Below are positions 43,680-53,365 of a stretch of DNA of 64,000 nucleotides, piece after piece (position 1 is the stretch's first letter; every line of letters begins with the position of its first letter). The translations under genes were made by a program, and so were the position numbers. Location of the stretch: NCBI RefSeq assembly GCF_003172915.1, contig NZ_QGKU01000025.1, forward strand, positions 1 to 64,000. Direction: 5' to 3'. The stretch is from Meridianimarinicoccus roseus (GTDB lineage Bacteria > Pseudomonadota > Alphaproteobacteria > Rhodobacterales > Rhodobacteraceae). The notes under the pieces are model-generated. The model had not been told where the DNA came from. It worked only from the letters and a program-made list of their open reading frames with translations, and searched no databases.

Positions 43680-44285
43680 ATGAAACGGGCGAACGTGCAG
43701 GCGCTCAGGAAATCCGCCCTGATCGCCGCCACCATCGACCAGATCGGCGCGACCGGTTCGCTGGAAGTGACGGTCAGCCAGATCGCGCGCAAGGCTGGCG
43801 TGTCCAGCGCGCTGGCGCATCACTATTTCGGCTCCAAGGACCAGCTTTTCCTTGCCGCGATGCGCGCCATCCTGTCCGATTTCGGCGCCGAGGTGCGGGC
43901 CGAATGCGCGGGCCTCGAGACGCCCCGCCGCCGGGTCGATGCCATCGTACGGACCTGCTTCTCGCCCGGCAACTTCCGGCCCGAGGTCGTCGCCTCGTGG
44001 CTCAATTTCTACGTTCTCGCGCAGACATCGCGCGAAGCGCACCGCCTGCTTCGCGTCTACCAACGGCGCCTGCACTCCAACCTTCTGGCCGAACTGCGCC
44101 CGGTGGCCGATGTCCGTGCCCCGCAGATCGCACAGACCGTCGGCGCGTTGATCGACGGGCTTTATATCCGGCAGGCCCTGCGCAACGAAAGCCTCGATGC
44201 TGCGGCGTCGATCGGTCTGGTGACAGACTATCTCGACGGCGTGCTCGGTGCCAAACCCCAAGACAGCAAGGACCACCGCCCATGA
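43680..44285 (+). CDS. betI: Choline-responsive transcriptional repressor BetI
   Basis: 201 aa TetR-family protein. N-terminal HTH ([40 protein letters not shown]) and a helical ligand domain that includes [21 protein letters not shown], as in BetI. ATG 43680 follows AAGGTG; the open frame begins 57 bp earlier. Represses bet genes in the absence of choline. Overlaps betB by 4 bp. Confidence 0.92.
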   Translation: MKRANVQALRKSALIAATIDQIGATGSLEVTVSQIARKAGVSSALAHHYFGSKDQLFLAAMRAILSDFGAEVRAECAGLETPRRRVDAIVRTCFSPGNFRPEVVASWLNFYVLAQTSREAHRLLRVYQRRLHSNLLAELRPVADVRAPQIAQTVGALIDGLYIRQALRNESLDAAASIGLVTDYLDGVLGAKPQDSKDHRP

Positions 44286-45739
44286 CCGCTCCGCTTCCGA
44301 AAGCAAGCCACTATATCAATGGTGCATGGCACGACGACCCGGCGGGCGACCCGCTGCCGGTCGTGTTTCCGGCCACGGGCGAAACCGTCGCTACGTTGAC
44401 CACCGCAAGCCCGGCCACGCGCGATGCCGCGCTCGATGCCGCGCGCGCAGCTCTGCCCGGCTGGCGCGCAATGACCGGATCCGAACGGGGTCGCATCCTG
44501 CGCCGCGCTGCGGACCTGCTGCGCGACCGCAACCGGGCTATGTCGGAACTCGAAACGCTCGATACCGGCAAACCGCTTCAGGAAACGCTCGTCGCCGACG
44601 CAGCCAGCGGCGCCGATGCGCTGGAATACTTCGGCGCCGTCGCGGCCGGCCTCTCGGGAGAGCATATCCCGCTGCCCGGCGGCGACTGGGCCTATACTGT
44701 CCGTGAACCTCTGGGCGTGTGCGTCGGGCTGGGGGCGTGGAACTATCCAACGCAAATCGCTTGCTGGAAGGCTGCCCCGGCACTCGCCTGCGGCAACACG
44801 ATGGTCTTCAAGCCGTCCGAAACGACGCCGCTCTGCACCCCGATGCTGGCCGAGATCCTGACCGAAGCCGGGCTGCCACCGGGCGTGTTCAACGTCGTGC
44901 AAGGGCGCGGCGACGTCGGCGCAGCGCTGTCGACCGATCCGCGCGTCGCCAAGGTGTCGCTTACCGGGTCGGTGCCGACCGGCCGCAAGGTCTATGCCGC
45001 GGCCGGCGAGCGTATGAAGCATGTCACGATGGAGCTGGGCGGCAAGTCGCCCATGATCGTGTTCGACGATGCCGATCTCGACGATGCGGTCAGCGCCGCC
45101 ATCAACGGGAACTTCTATTCCTCCGGGCAGATCTGCTCCAACGGGACGCGGCTCTTCGTGCAGTCCGGCCTGCATGACGCTTTCGTTGACCGTCTGTGCG
45201 AGCGGCTGAAGGGCGCGGTGATCGGCGACCCGCGCAACGAGGCGACAAATTTTGGCCCGATGGTCAGCGCGGCACAGCGCGACATCGCGCTTGGCTACGT
45301 TGCGAAGGGCATCGCCGAAGGCGCGCGGCTGGTCACCGGCGGCGCGGCAATCGACGGGCCGGGTTTCTTCATGCAGCCCGCGATCTTCGCGGACGTGACC
45401 GATGACATGACCATCGCCCGTGAAGAGATTTTCGGGCCGGTCGCAACCGTGTTCTCTTTCGAAACCGAGGCCGAGGCGCTCGCCCGCGCCAACGCCACCG
45501 CCTTCGGGCTGGCTGGCGCCGTGTTCACCCGAGACCTTGCCCGCGCGCATCGCGTCGTCGCCGGGCTCGAGGCGGGCACCTGCTGGATCAACACCTACAA
45601 CCTGACGCCGGTGGAAATGCCCTTCGGCGGGGTGAAAGACAGCGGCGTCGGCCGCGAGAACGGGTCGGCTGCCATCGAACACTACTCGCAGCTAAAAAGC
45701 GTGTACGTCGCCATGAACGGGGTCGAGGCGCCGTTCTGA
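44282..45739 (+). CDS. betB: Betaine-aldehyde dehydrogenase BetB
   Basis: 485 aa NAD-dependent aldehyde dehydrogenase that makes glycine betaine. General base Glu251 (MELGGKSP) and nucleophile Cys285 ([11 protein letters not shown]) are present. [16 protein letters not shown] and the C-terminal [28 protein letters not shown] are characteristic of BetB. ATG overlaps the betI stop. A longer open frame starting at 43904 is antisense-like read-through in betI. Confidence 0.93.
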   Translation: MTAPLPKASHYINGAWHDDPAGDPLPVVFPATGETVATLTTASPATRDAALDAARAALPGWRAMTGSERGRILRRAADLLRDRNRAMSELETLDTGKPLQETLVADAASGADALEYFGAVAAGLSGEHIPLPGGDWAYTVREPLGVCVGLGAWNYPTQIACWKAAPALACGNTMVFKPSETTPLCTPMLAEILTEAGLPPGVFNVVQGRGDVGAALSTDPRVAKVSLTGSVPTGRKVYAAAGERMKHVTMELGGKSPMIVFDDADLDDAVSAAINGNFYSSGQICSNGTRLFVQSGLHDAFVDRLCERLKGAVIGDPRNEATNFGPMVSAAQRDIALGYVAKGIAEGARLVTGGAAIDGPGFFMQPAIFADVTDDMTIAREEIFGPVATVFSFETEAEALARANATAFGLAGAVFTRDLARAHRVVAGLEAGTCWINTYNLTPVEMPFGGVKDSGVGRENGSAAIEHYSQLKSVYVAMNGVEAPF

Positions 45740-45841
45740 GGCGCGCCGCCCGCCGCCGCGACTCTCACGAGACCCCTACACGATTCCTAAAGGGGTCCAA
45801 TGCGCCTTCGGGCCGACCAAGACAAAGAGGAAAAACCGACC

Positions 45842-47500
45842 ATGCAAGCCGATTACGTGATCGTCGGAGCCGGGTCCGCCGGCTGCGCAATGGCCTATCG
45901 CCTGACCGAGGCCGGCCGCTCCGTCATCGTCGTGGAACACGGCGGAACCGATGCCGGCCCGTTCATCCAGATGCCCGCCGCGCTCAGCTATCCGATGAAC
46001 ATGAAACGCTATGACTGGGGGTATCGCTCCGAACCGGAACCACATCTTGGGGGGCGGCGACTGGCCACGCCGCGCGGCAAGGTCGTGGGCGGATCGTCCT
46101 CGATCAACGGGATGGTCTATGTGCGCGGCCACGCGCGCGATTATGACACTTGGGCGGAGATGGGCGCGGACGGCTGGTCTTACGCCGATGTGCTGCCGTA
46201 CTTCCGCCGGATGGAGACATGGCACAGCGGCGGGCATGGCGGGGACGCCGCCTGGCGCGGGACGAACGGTCCCCTGCACGTCAGCCGGGGCCCCCGGAAA
46301 AATCCTTTGTTTCAGGCGTTTGTCGATGCCGGGCGGCAGGCCGGCTACGAAGTCACGGACGACTACAACGGCGAGAAGCAGGAAGGCTTCGGCCCGATGG
46401 AGCAGACAGTGTTCAAGGGACGCCGCTGGTCTGCAGCCAATGCCTATCTCAAGCCCGCGCTGAAGCGCGACACCTGCACTCTTGTGCGCGGCCTTGTGGA
46501 GAAGGTCGTCGTCACTGATGGTCGCGCGAACGGCGTACAGGTCCGCCGCGGCGGAAAGTCTGAAACGATTTCAGCAAATTGCGAGGTCGTTCTGGCGGCC
46601 GGGTCAATCAATTCGCCCAAGCTGCTGATGCTGTCCGGCATCGGCCCGGCGGCACATCTGGCCGAACACGGGATCACCCCGCTGGCCGACCGGCCCGGCG
46701 TTGGCGCGAACCTTCAAGATCACCTTGAACTCTACATTCAGATGGCCGCCAGCCAGCCGGTCAGCCTCTACAAGTATTGGAACCTCTTCGGAAAGGCCCT
46801 GATCGGCGCGCAATGGCTGTTTACCGGAACTGGGCTCGGCGCGTCGAACCAGTTTGAAAGCGCGGCTTTCATCCGGTCCAGGGCGGGCGTGGAATACCCT
46901 GACATCCAATACCATTTCCTTCCCATCGCCGTGCGCTACGACGGGCAGGCCGCGGCCGAGGGGCATGGCTTCCAGGCGCATGTCGGACCAATGCGGTCCG
47001 CTTCGCGCGGGGCGGTGACGCTGGCCTCGGCCGACCCGGCCGCCGCGCCGCGCATCGTCTTCAACTACATGTCGCATCCGCAGGACTGGGAGGATTTCCG
47101 CACCTGCATCCGTCTGACCCGCGAGATCTTCGGACAGGACGCATTCAAGCCGTTCGTGAAGCACGAAATTCAGCCCGGCGCCGATGTCCAGAGCGACGCT
47201 GCGCTGGATGACTTCATCCGCGACCATGCCGAAAGCGCCTATCACCCGTGCGGAACCTGCCGGATGGGGCGGGCCGACGATCCGGGTGCGGTGGTGGACC
47301 CGCAATTGCGCGTCATCGGCGTCGACGGGTTGCGCCTGGCCGACAGTTCGATCTTCCCGCAGATCACCAACGGCAATCTGAACGGCCCTTCGATCATGAT
47401 CGGCGAAAAAGCCGCTGATCACATTCTTGGCCGTGACCCACTGCCAGCCGCGAATGACCGGCCGTGGATTCACCCCGAATGGCAGACGGCGCAGCGCTGA
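45842..47500 (+). CDS. betA: Choline dehydrogenase BetA
   Basis: 552 aa GMC-family flavoprotein that oxidises choline to betaine aldehyde. The FAD motif [18 protein letters not shown] is at the N-terminus. The GMC signatures [18 protein letters not shown] and [16 protein letters not shown] are intact, and the active-site His is in the C-terminal [15 protein letters not shown] 45842 is chosen because it places the FAD motif correctly after AAAGAGGAAA; the frame opens at 45800. About 100 bp separate it from betB; no betC is present. Confidence 0.93.
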   Translation: MQADYVIVGAGSAGCAMAYRLTEAGRSVIVVEHGGTDAGPFIQMPAALSYPMNMKRYDWGYRSEPEPHLGGRRLATPRGKVVGGSSSINGMVYVRGHARDYDTWAEMGADGWSYADVLPYFRRMETWHSGGHGGDAAWRGTNGPLHVSRGPRKNPLFQAFVDAGRQAGYEVTDDYNGEKQEGFGPMEQTVFKGRRWSAANAYLKPALKRDTCTLVRGLVEKVVVTDGRANGVQVRRGGKSETISANCEVVLAAGSINSPKLLMLSGIGPAAHLAEHGITPLADRPGVGANLQDHLELYIQMAASQPVSLYKYWNLFGKALIGAQWLFTGTGLGASNQFESAAFIRSRAGVEYPDIQYHFLPIAVRYDGQAAAEGHGFQAHVGPMRSASRGAVTLASADPAAAPRIVFNYMSHPQDWEDFRTCIRLTREIFGQDAFKPFVKHEIQPGADVQSDAALDDFIRDHAESAYHPCGTCRMGRADDPGAVVDPQLRVIGVDGLRLADSSIFPQITNGNLNGPSIMIGEKAADHILGRDPLPAANDRPWIHPEWQTAQR

Positions 47501-47541
47501 CGGTCGCGTGACAGGGCGCGGCAGCGGACTATCTGCCGCCC

Positions 47542-48294
47542 ATGACACGAAGTTCCGCCGCCGGGCCCCGCCGCAACGATCAAAGCATCTACGACACCCA
47601 TGCCGACCGTTGGTGGTCGGACGAAGTGCGCTGGGTTCGGACACTGAAAAACATGGTGCCGGGGCGGCTGTCGTGGTTCGACAAGTTCGCGGACTGGGAG
47701 GGGCGCAAGGTGCTTGACCTCGGCTGCGCGGGAGGCTTCATGGCAGAAGCGCTGGCACAGCGCGGCGCCGAGGTCACCGGCATCGATCCGTCTACCGGCG
47801 CCATCGGGGCGGCGCGGGCGCACGCCGCGCAGGCCGGTCTGGCGGTCAAGTACGACGTTGGACAGGGTGAGGCGCTGCCCTACGACGACGGGACATTCGA
47901 CCGTGTCGTTTGCGTCGACGTGCTGGAACATGTCGGCGATCTGGGCGCGGTGCTGGACGAGGTGCGCCGCGTGCTGCGCCCGGGCGGCTTGTTCCTGTTC
48001 GACACGATAAACCGCAATCCACTGGCGCGGTTCGCGGTCGTCACGATGGCTGAGGGCGTGCTTCGGCTTCTGCCGCGCGGCACGCACGACCCGGCAATGT
48101 TCATCAAACCTGGCGAGTTGCGGGCCGCGCTTGAGGCGCGCGGCTTCGGCGTAGGCCCAATGACTGGGCTGGGTCCGCGCGGGGTGAACCGGCGGGGCGA
48201 CCCCGTGTTCGGGCGGCTGCCCGGAACCGCGCTGCTTTACATGGGAACGGCGCGGAAACCGGGCGGGAACGATCAGATCTCGGAAGCGGCCTGA
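47542..48294 (+). CDS. UbiG-like 3-demethylubiquinone O-methyltransferase
   Basis: 250 aa class I SAM methyltransferase. Motif I VLDLGCAGGFMAEALAQRGAEVTGID, the VDVLEHV motif and GLFLFDTINRNPLARF plus RLLPRGTHDPAMFIKP match UbiG, which methylates ubiquinone precursors. The N-terminal segment with DEVRWVRTLKNM also fits. No other ubiquinone genes are adjacent, so a second methyltransferase of the same branch is possible. Convergent 22-bp overlap with the DUF1127 gene. Confidence 0.8.
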   Translation: MTRSSAAGPRRNDQSIYDTHADRWWSDEVRWVRTLKNMVPGRLSWFDKFADWEGRKVLDLGCAGGFMAEALAQRGAEVTGIDPSTGAIGAARAHAAQAGLAVKYDVGQGEALPYDDGTFDRVVCVDVLEHVGDLGAVLDEVRRVLRPGGLFLFDTINRNPLARFAVVTMAEGVLRLLPRGTHDPAMFIKPGELRAALEARGFGVGPMTGLGPRGVNRRGDPVFGRLPGTALLYMGTARKPGGNDQISEAA

Positions 48295-48488
48295 CGCGCG
48301 ATCGTGCTGATGTCGGCGCGAGAGATGCCGAGGTCGTTCAGTTCGCGGTCATTGAGAACCGAAAGTTCGTCATAGGTGCGGCGGAACGCGGCACGGCGAG
48401 CGCGTTGCGTGCGCAGCACATCCATCAGAGACTCCATGCGTTGTGCGAAGCCGGTTTCGAAACGGGTGATGTCGGTTGTGAAAGCCAT
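48273..48488 (-). CDS. DUF1127 small protein
   Basis: 71 aa. It ends with the YjiS-like DUF1127 pattern (YDELSVLNDRELNDLGISRADI). These small, Arg-rich proteins are common in alphaproteobacteria and are linked in some species to phosphate/carbon metabolism and RNA turnover. ATG 48488 is chosen; the open frame runs upstream to 48731 without support. An inverted repeat lies in its upstream region. Confidence 0.85.
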   Translation of the reverse strand: MAFTTDITRFETGFAQRMESLMDVLRTQRARRAAFRRTYDELSVLNDRELNDLGISRADISTIARQAASEI

Positions 48489-48583
48489 TGTCTTTTTCCT
48501 GGTTGTCTGAGGGGCGGGCGGACCCGCCGTTACAGTCAACGATGTAGCCAGATGCTGCGCCTGCACAATGCACGTCTGCGAAA

Positions 48584-48598
48584 TGCTGCTATGCAGCA
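48584..48598. promoter_or_regulatory. Inverted repeat upstream of the DUF1127 gene
   Basis: TGCTGCTATGCAGCA is a 6+3+6 inverted repeat about 96 bp from the DUF1127 start, in the 220-bp gap shared with the divergent SGNH hydrolase gene. Additional half-matches (CTGCACAATGCACG) are close by. Regulator unknown. Confidence 0.4.
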
Positions 48599-48708
48599 AT
48601 TGCAGGGCGCTAACATTAACCCGTTTCGGACCGTTTGCTTGATCGGGAGAGATGACCTGACGAATATGAACGCTCTTCCCCGAGAAAAAATTACGCAATG
48701 GGACTGCC

Positions 48709-49431
48709 ATGCAAGACACGCCTCGCCCCACGATCCTGTGCTACGGTGACAGCAACACGCACGGCACGCGCGCCAATGCCGATCCAGACGCGCGCTGGCG
48801 TTATCGCAGCCATGTGCGCTGGCCCGGAAATGTGGCGCGGGCGCTCAAGGGGCAGGCGCGCGTCATCGCGGAAGGACTGCCCGGACGCACGACGGTGCAT
48901 GACGACCCGATCGAGGGGGCGCACAAGAATGGCATCAAGGTTCTGCCGGCGATGCTGGAAAGCCATCAGCCGGTTGATATCGTCGTCCTCATGTTGGGCA
49001 CCAACGATTTGAAGACGCGCTTTTCGTTGACGCCAGTGGATATCGCCCGGTCTATGGACCGGCTGATCGACGTGGTCGAGAAATCGGGCGCCGGGCGAGG
49101 CGGGGTTGCGCCCAGGGTACTTCTGATCGCGCCGGTTCCGATCCGCGAAGTCGGGTTGCTGGGTGGGCATTTCGCGGGTGGCAGCGAGTTCTCGGAACAT
49201 CTGCCTGCGCATTACGACCTGCTGGCAGAACGCCGGGGATGCGAGTTCCTGGATGCCGGGGCGGTCGCGACGGTCGATCCGATCGACGGCGTCCATCTGA
49301 CCGAGGCCGGGCACCTTGCGCTGGCCGATGCGGTGACGACCAAGCTGATCAAGATGATGCGCGAACTGGCCATCGGATCCTCGCGCAGCGCGCGTGCCTT
49401 TCCCCTTCCGCAGCTCGTCCGACGCGGCTAG
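48709..49431 (+). CDS. SGNH/GDSL-type esterase
   Basis: 240 aa. Block I YGDSNTHGT carries the nucleophile Ser15, then GTNDLKTRF (oxyanion Asn) and the C-terminal DGVHLTEAGH with the Asp-x-x-His pair. This is the arylesterase/acyl-hydrolase branch. No signal peptide, so cytoplasmic. Substrate unknown. Confidence 0.85.
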   Translation: MQDTPRPTILCYGDSNTHGTRANADPDARWRYRSHVRWPGNVARALKGQARVIAEGLPGRTTVHDDPIEGAHKNGIKVLPAMLESHQPVDIVVLMLGTNDLKTRFSLTPVDIARSMDRLIDVVEKSGAGRGGVAPRVLLIAPVPIREVGLLGGHFAGGSEFSEHLPAHYDLLAERRGCEFLDAGAVATVDPIDGVHLTEAGHLALADAVTTKLIKMMRELAIGSSRSARAFPLPQLVRRG

Positions 49432-49467
49432 TCTGCCCGCAAGGGACGGACGAGCCGGGAGGACGGA

Positions 49468-49920
49468 ATGCTCAAAGGTCTGGATCCGCGGCTGAACGCG
49501 GATGTGCTATGTGCGCTCCGCGCCATGGGACATGGCGATACGGTCGTACTTTCGGACACGAATTTCCCGTCTGACCGGGTTGCCCGCGAAACTGTACTCG
49601 GGCGGCTTCTGCGAATGGAGAACCTGACGCTGCCGCAGGCGGCGCAGGCCGTATTGTCGGTGCTGCCGCTCGACACGTTCGTAGACGACTTTGCCGTGCG
49701 GATGGAGGTCGTGGGCGACCCCGGCGCATTGCCCGCCCCCCAGATCGAGGCGCAAGCCGAGATCGACCGTGTCGAAGGGCGCGTGCGCCCAATGCTTGCC
49801 GCCGAACGTTTCGCCTTCTACGACCTCGCCCGCAGCGCCTATGCCGTGATCCAGACCGGAGAGCGCCGGTTCTATGGCTGTATCATCCTGCGCAAGGGCG
49901 TGATCCCGCCCGCCGAGTGA
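49468..49920 (+). CDS. fucU: RbsD/FucU-family sugar mutarotase
   Basis: 150 aa. Mutarotases of this family interconvert the anomers of L-fucose or D-ribose. It starts MLKGLDPRLNADVLCALRAMGHGDTVVLSDTNFP, with the catalytic His near residue 22, and keeps the C-terminal FYGCIILRKGVI. FucU and RbsD are hard to separate by eye; the ribokinase 82 bp downstream suggests pentose use. Confidence 0.85.
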   Translation: MLKGLDPRLNADVLCALRAMGHGDTVVLSDTNFPSDRVARETVLGRLLRMENLTLPQAAQAVLSVLPLDTFVDDFAVRMEVVGDPGALPAPQIEAQAEIDRVEGRVRPMLAAERFAFYDLARSAYAVIQTGERRFYGCIILRKGVIPPAE

Positions 49921-50002
49921 CGCGCCGCCGGGCGGGCAGGGAACAACCGCGACGGCCGCGGCCCGACCGTTCCAGATCCATCCGCCAGCAAGGAGATTGC
50001 CC

Positions 50003-50923
50003 ATGTCCGCTCCCGTCGTGATCCTTGGCGTATTCGTCGCCGATACCGCCTTTCGCGCCGACCGTCTGCCGCGCCATGGAGAAACGATCCTTGGCCGCGA
50101 ATTCGCGCTTGGTCCTGGCGGGAAGGGGTCGAACCAGGCGGTCGCGGCAGCTCGCGCGGGGGCGGATGCGCGAATGCTGACGCGCCTTGGGGATGATGCA
50201 TTCGCGGGCATGGCGCGCGAGATCTGGGCCGGGGCTGGGGTCACCGATCACGCGATCGTGCAATCCGAGGGATATACCGGCGCTGCTTTCATCTTTCTTG
50301 AGCACACGACGGGCCAGAACGCGATCATCGTCTGCCCTGGCGTGGCCGCGGATCTGTCGGTGGCTGACATCGCGCAGTGGGGCCCGGTGATCGACGGGGC
50401 GGGCGTGGTGATGACGCAACTGGAACAGCCGATGGCGGCGGCGGAGGCGTTTCTTGCGCGTGGCCGGGCAGCAGGGGCGGTGACGATCCTCAATCCCGCG
50501 CCTGCGGCGGATCTGCCGCCGGGCATGCTGGCGTTGTGCGACTACGTGACCCCGAACGAGTCCGAGGCGGAGGGGCTGACCGGGATCGCGGTGCACGGTC
50601 TGGACGATGCGCGGCGCGCGGCGGATGCGCTGGTGGCGCAAGGCGCAGGGGCTGCGATCATCACGCTGGGCGAGAACGGCGCGCTGCTGCACGGGCCGGG
50701 GGTCAGCGCGCATGTACCGGTGGTTCCGGCTGGGCCGGTTGTTGAAACGACGGGGGCGGGCGATGCGCTGAACGGTGCGTTCGCTGCGGCGCTGGCCGAG
50801 GGCAGGTCGCCGGAAGAGGCGCTTCGCTTCGGCGTAACGGCGGCGAGCCTGTCGGTGACCCGGCCCGGCGCGGCCAATTCCATGGCGCGGCGCGAGGAGA
50901 TCGAAGGTCTGCTGGCGCGCTGA
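50003..50923 (+). CDS. rbsK: Ribokinase (PfkB-family sugar kinase)
   Basis: 306 aa. Phosphorylates D-ribose (or a close sugar). The PfkB patterns are clear: N-terminal FALGPGGKGSNQAVAAARAG, then NAIIVCPGVA and the C-terminal ETTGAGDALNGAFAAAL with the catalytic Asp. ATG 50003 follows AGGAG at a good distance; a TTG six bases upstream is less likely. Likely operon with fucU. No sugar transporter is adjacent. Confidence 0.88.
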   Translation: MSAPVVILGVFVADTAFRADRLPRHGETILGREFALGPGGKGSNQAVAAARAGADARMLTRLGDDAFAGMAREIWAGAGVTDHAIVQSEGYTGAAFIFLEHTTGQNAIIVCPGVAADLSVADIAQWGPVIDGAGVVMTQLEQPMAAAEAFLARGRAAGAVTILNPAPAADLPPGMLALCDYVTPNESEAEGLTGIAVHGLDDARRAADALVAQGAGAAIITLGENGALLHGPGVSAHVPVVPAGPVVETTGAGDALNGAFAAALAEGRSPEEALRFGVTAASLSVTRPGAANSMARREEIEGLLAR

Positions 50924-51000
50924 TCGGCGCAGGGCCTTCGTACCGAAAAGGGGCGCTCCCGCCCGTCTTCGACGCTGCCGCGTCTCATCCCGTTGGGCCC

Positions 51001-51029
51001 CGCCCTGCCCTCGTTCCGCGGGCAGGGCG
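51001..51029. other. Strong hairpin between rbsK and the pterin-like cluster
   Basis: CGCCCTGCCC and GGGCAGGGCG form a perfect 10-bp stem with a 9-nt loop. No T-run follows on either strand. The 277-bp gap holds no gene; the hairpin may terminate rbsK or belong to a structured leader. Confidence 0.45.
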
Positions 51030-51200
51030 GTTGCGCCCAGGAAGCACACCGCGTGTCATCTGTTCCGGACCCGCCCCTGTTCGTCCGGCGTGCGCCTCCT
51101 AAGTAGCGGTTCGGGGATTGCACTTCGCTGCGCAAGGCCTGACACAGACGCGCAACAGGCTGTGCCGGGCAAGCGGCGTGGCGACAGGAAGGATGGCAGC

Positions 51201-52172
51201 GTGACCGCACAAGCGCTTTGGACCATTTCGGAAAACCGCTTCGCGGTGCGCGACGCATCGCCAGCCCTGGCCGGGCCCGGCGATGTGGTGCTGCGCGCGC
51301 TGTATTCCGGCATCAGCCGCGGGACCGAGGGCCTTGTCGCGCGCGGCGCCGTGCCGGACAGCGAACATGAGCGCATGCGCTGTCCAAACCAAGAGGGCGA
51401 CTTTCCCTTTCCGGTGAAATACGGCTACGCGCTTGTGGGTGAGATCGTGCAGGGCCCGGCCTCCCGCATTGGTCAGATCTGCTTTGCCCTGCATCCGCAT
51501 CAGACCCGCACAGTTCTGCCTGCCGTTGCCGCGCATCCGCTGCCCGAGGGCTTGCCCGCGCGCCGCGCAGTTCTTGCGGCCAACATGGAAACCGCTGTCA
51601 ACATCGCCTGGGACAGCGGCGCGGGGCCGGGCGACCGAGTTCTGGTGGTCGGCGCGGGCGTGGTTGGCCTCCTGACCGCGCATGTGCTTTCCGGCATTCC
51701 AGGCACCGAGGTTGCGGTCGCCGATATCGCTCCAGACCGCGCGGAAGTCGCCGAAGCGCTGGGGCTGGCTTTCCTGCACCCCGACCAGACGCCGCCGGAT
51801 CGGGACATCGCCATCAACACATCGGCCAGCGCGGCCGGGCTGCGATGCGCACTGGCCTCGGCCGGTCAGGGCGCGCGCGTGGTCGAGGCGAGTTGGCACG
51901 GGACCGCCGATGTCTCCTTGCCGCTCGGCGGTGCGTTTCACGCCAGGCGGCTCGCGCTGGTTTCCAGCCAGGTGGGCGACCTGCCTGCCGACCGCAAGCC
52001 GCGCTGGAACTATGCCCGTCGCCTTGGACTTGCGCTGCGGCTTCTTCGCGACGCGCCAGTGCTTGACCGGTTGCTGACACACGACATTCCTTTGGCCGAC
52101 GCGCCCGACAGGCTGCCCGCGCTGCTGGCACCCGGTGCGGATGCGCTATGCCCCGTCCTTACCTATCCCTGA
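51201..52172 (+). CDS. BchC-like medium-chain dehydrogenase of the pterin-like cluster
   Basis: 323 aa. The N-terminal YSGISRGTEGLVARGAVP resembles the BchC branch of zinc-type alcohol dehydrogenases, in which the usual first zinc Cys is replaced. The nucleotide motif VLVVGAGVVGLLTAHVL is clear. GTG 51201 follows AGGAAGGA; the frame extends upstream to 51090 without support. Followed 15 bp later by the QueD-like gene. Substrate unknown; an oxidoreductase step on a pterin-related intermediate is inferred. Confidence 0.75.
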   Translation: MTAQALWTISENRFAVRDASPALAGPGDVVLRALYSGISRGTEGLVARGAVPDSEHERMRCPNQEGDFPFPVKYGYALVGEIVQGPASRIGQICFALHPHQTRTVLPAVAAHPLPEGLPARRAVLAANMETAVNIAWDSGAGPGDRVLVVGAGVVGLLTAHVLSGIPGTEVAVADIAPDRAEVAEALGLAFLHPDQTPPDRDIAINTSASAAGLRCALASAGQGARVVEASWHGTADVSLPLGGAFHARRLALVSSQVGDLPADRKPRWNYARRLGLALRLLRDAPVLDRLLTHDIPLADAPDRLPALLAPGADALCPVLTYP

Positions 52173-52187
52173 ACGGAGAGACCCGAC

Positions 52188-52595
52188 ATGTTCGCCCTAG
52201 AAGTCCGAGACCACATCATGATCGCCCACTCGCTGCCCGGGGAGGCTTTCGGCCCCGCGCAGGGCATGCATGGTGCGACCTTCGTCATCGATGTCGCTTT
52301 CTTCCGCGAGACACTGACCGAAAACGATATCGTCGTCGATATCGGGCTGGCGGCGGATGCGCTGAAGCGTGTGATTGCGCCGGTAAACTACAAGAACCTG
52401 GACGAGCTTGACCTGTTCGGCGGCAAGCGGTCCACCACCGAGGTGCTTTGCAAATACGTCTTCGACGCCATGGCAGCCGAGATCGCGGCTGGGCGGCTGG
52501 GTGAGGACGCGCGCGAGATCGTCCGCATGAAGGTGACGCTGAACGAAAGCCATGTCGCGCGGGCTTGGCTGGAAGGGCCGGTCGCCGGGGCATGA
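52188..52595 (+). CDS. QueD/PTPS-like protein lacking catalytic residues
   Basis: 135 aa T-fold protein related to 6-carboxytetrahydropterin synthase. Recognisable parts are IAHSLPGEAFGPAQGMHGATFVIDV, NDIVVDIGLAADAL, STTEVLCKYVFDAM and VTLNESHVARAW. Compared with active QueD, the nucleophile Cys four residues before HGH is Ala. The HGH zinc motif is HGA, and the His of the LDH motif is Tyr (VNYKNLDE). The Glu residues of TTE and NES remain. It may bind a pterin without the normal chemistry, or catalyse a different reaction. Overlaps the methyltransferase start by 4 bp. Confidence 0.78.
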   Translation: MFALEVRDHIMIAHSLPGEAFGPAQGMHGATFVIDVAFFRETLTENDIVVDIGLAADALKRVIAPVNYKNLDELDLFGGKRSTTEVLCKYVFDAMAAEIAAGRLGEDAREIVRMKVTLNESHVARAWLEGPVAGA

Positions 52596-53365
52596 GCGGG
52601 TTCACTGCCGACTGGCTGGCGCTCCGCGAGGTGGCGGATGCCCGCGCCCGTGCGACGGGCCTGATCGACCGCGCGGGAACGGCGCTGGCCCGTCATGCGG
52701 CACCGCTGGTCTGCGATCTGGGGTCTGGGACCGGCGCGGGGATGCGCGCCTTCGCGCCTTCGTTTCCGCCCGACACGCGCTGGCTTTTGACCGACAATGA
52801 CCCGGACACGTTGGCGCTGGCCGGGTGCGCGCCGGCTGTGCAGACCGCGTTGGCCGACCTTGCCGCGAACCCTGCGCCCTGGCCCGCAGAATGCCGTCTC
52901 GTCACTGCGACGGCGCTATTCGACCTGGCCGCGCCAGGCTGGATCGCGCGGCTTGCGGACTGTCTGGCAGCGGACCGGCTGCCGCTGCTGGCTTGTCTCA
53001 CCTATGATGGTCGGCTGGGTTGCGTGCCCGCGCGGCCCGGTGACGCGGCGCTCTGTTCGGCTTTCAACCGCCACCAGCGCGGCGACAAGGGGCTGGGCGG
53101 TCCTGCGGCCGGACCAGGCGCGGTTGCACTGTTGGCAGAGGCATTGCGAACACGCGGTTACCGTGTTGCCCTCGCCGACAGCGCGTGGCGACTGATGCAG
53201 GACCGGGACAGTGCCTTGATGACCGAACTGGTGACGGGCTGGGCCGGTGCGATGGAGGGTCTTGTCGGCGTACAGACAGCGCAGGACTGGCGTGCCGCGC
53301 GGCTGGCGGACACGCAGCGCCTGACGGTCGGGCACACGGATCTTTACGCCGAACCGCCGTCCTGA
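52592..53365 (+). CDS. Class I SAM-dependent methyltransferase of the pterin-like cluster
   Basis: 257 aa. Motif I VCDLGSGTGAGMRAF and acidic LLTDNDPDTL support SAM binding. The C-terminal half (LPLLACLTYDGRLGCVPARPGD and later ALLAEALRTRGYRVALADSAWRL) resembles small-molecule methyltransferases. Coupled to the QueD-like gene; its 3' end overlaps the convergent RibD-type gene by 22 bp. Confidence 0.75.
   Translation: MSGFTADWLALREVADARARATGLIDRAGTALARHAAPLVCDLGSGTGAGMRAFAPSFPPDTRWLLTDNDPDTLALAGCAPAVQTALADLAANPAPWPAECRLVTATALFDLAAPGWIARLADCLAADRLPLLACLTYDGRLGCVPARPGDAALCSAFNRHQRGDKGLGGPAAGPGAVALLAEALRTRGYRVALADSAWRLMQDRDSALMTELVTGWAGAMEGLVGVQTAQDWRAARLADTQRLTVGHTDLYAEPPS

Noticed and set aside
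50924-51200. FMN or other known riboswitch before the RibD-type cluster
   Set aside because: I looked for the conserved FMN-element blocks and did not see them; only a plain hairpin is evident.
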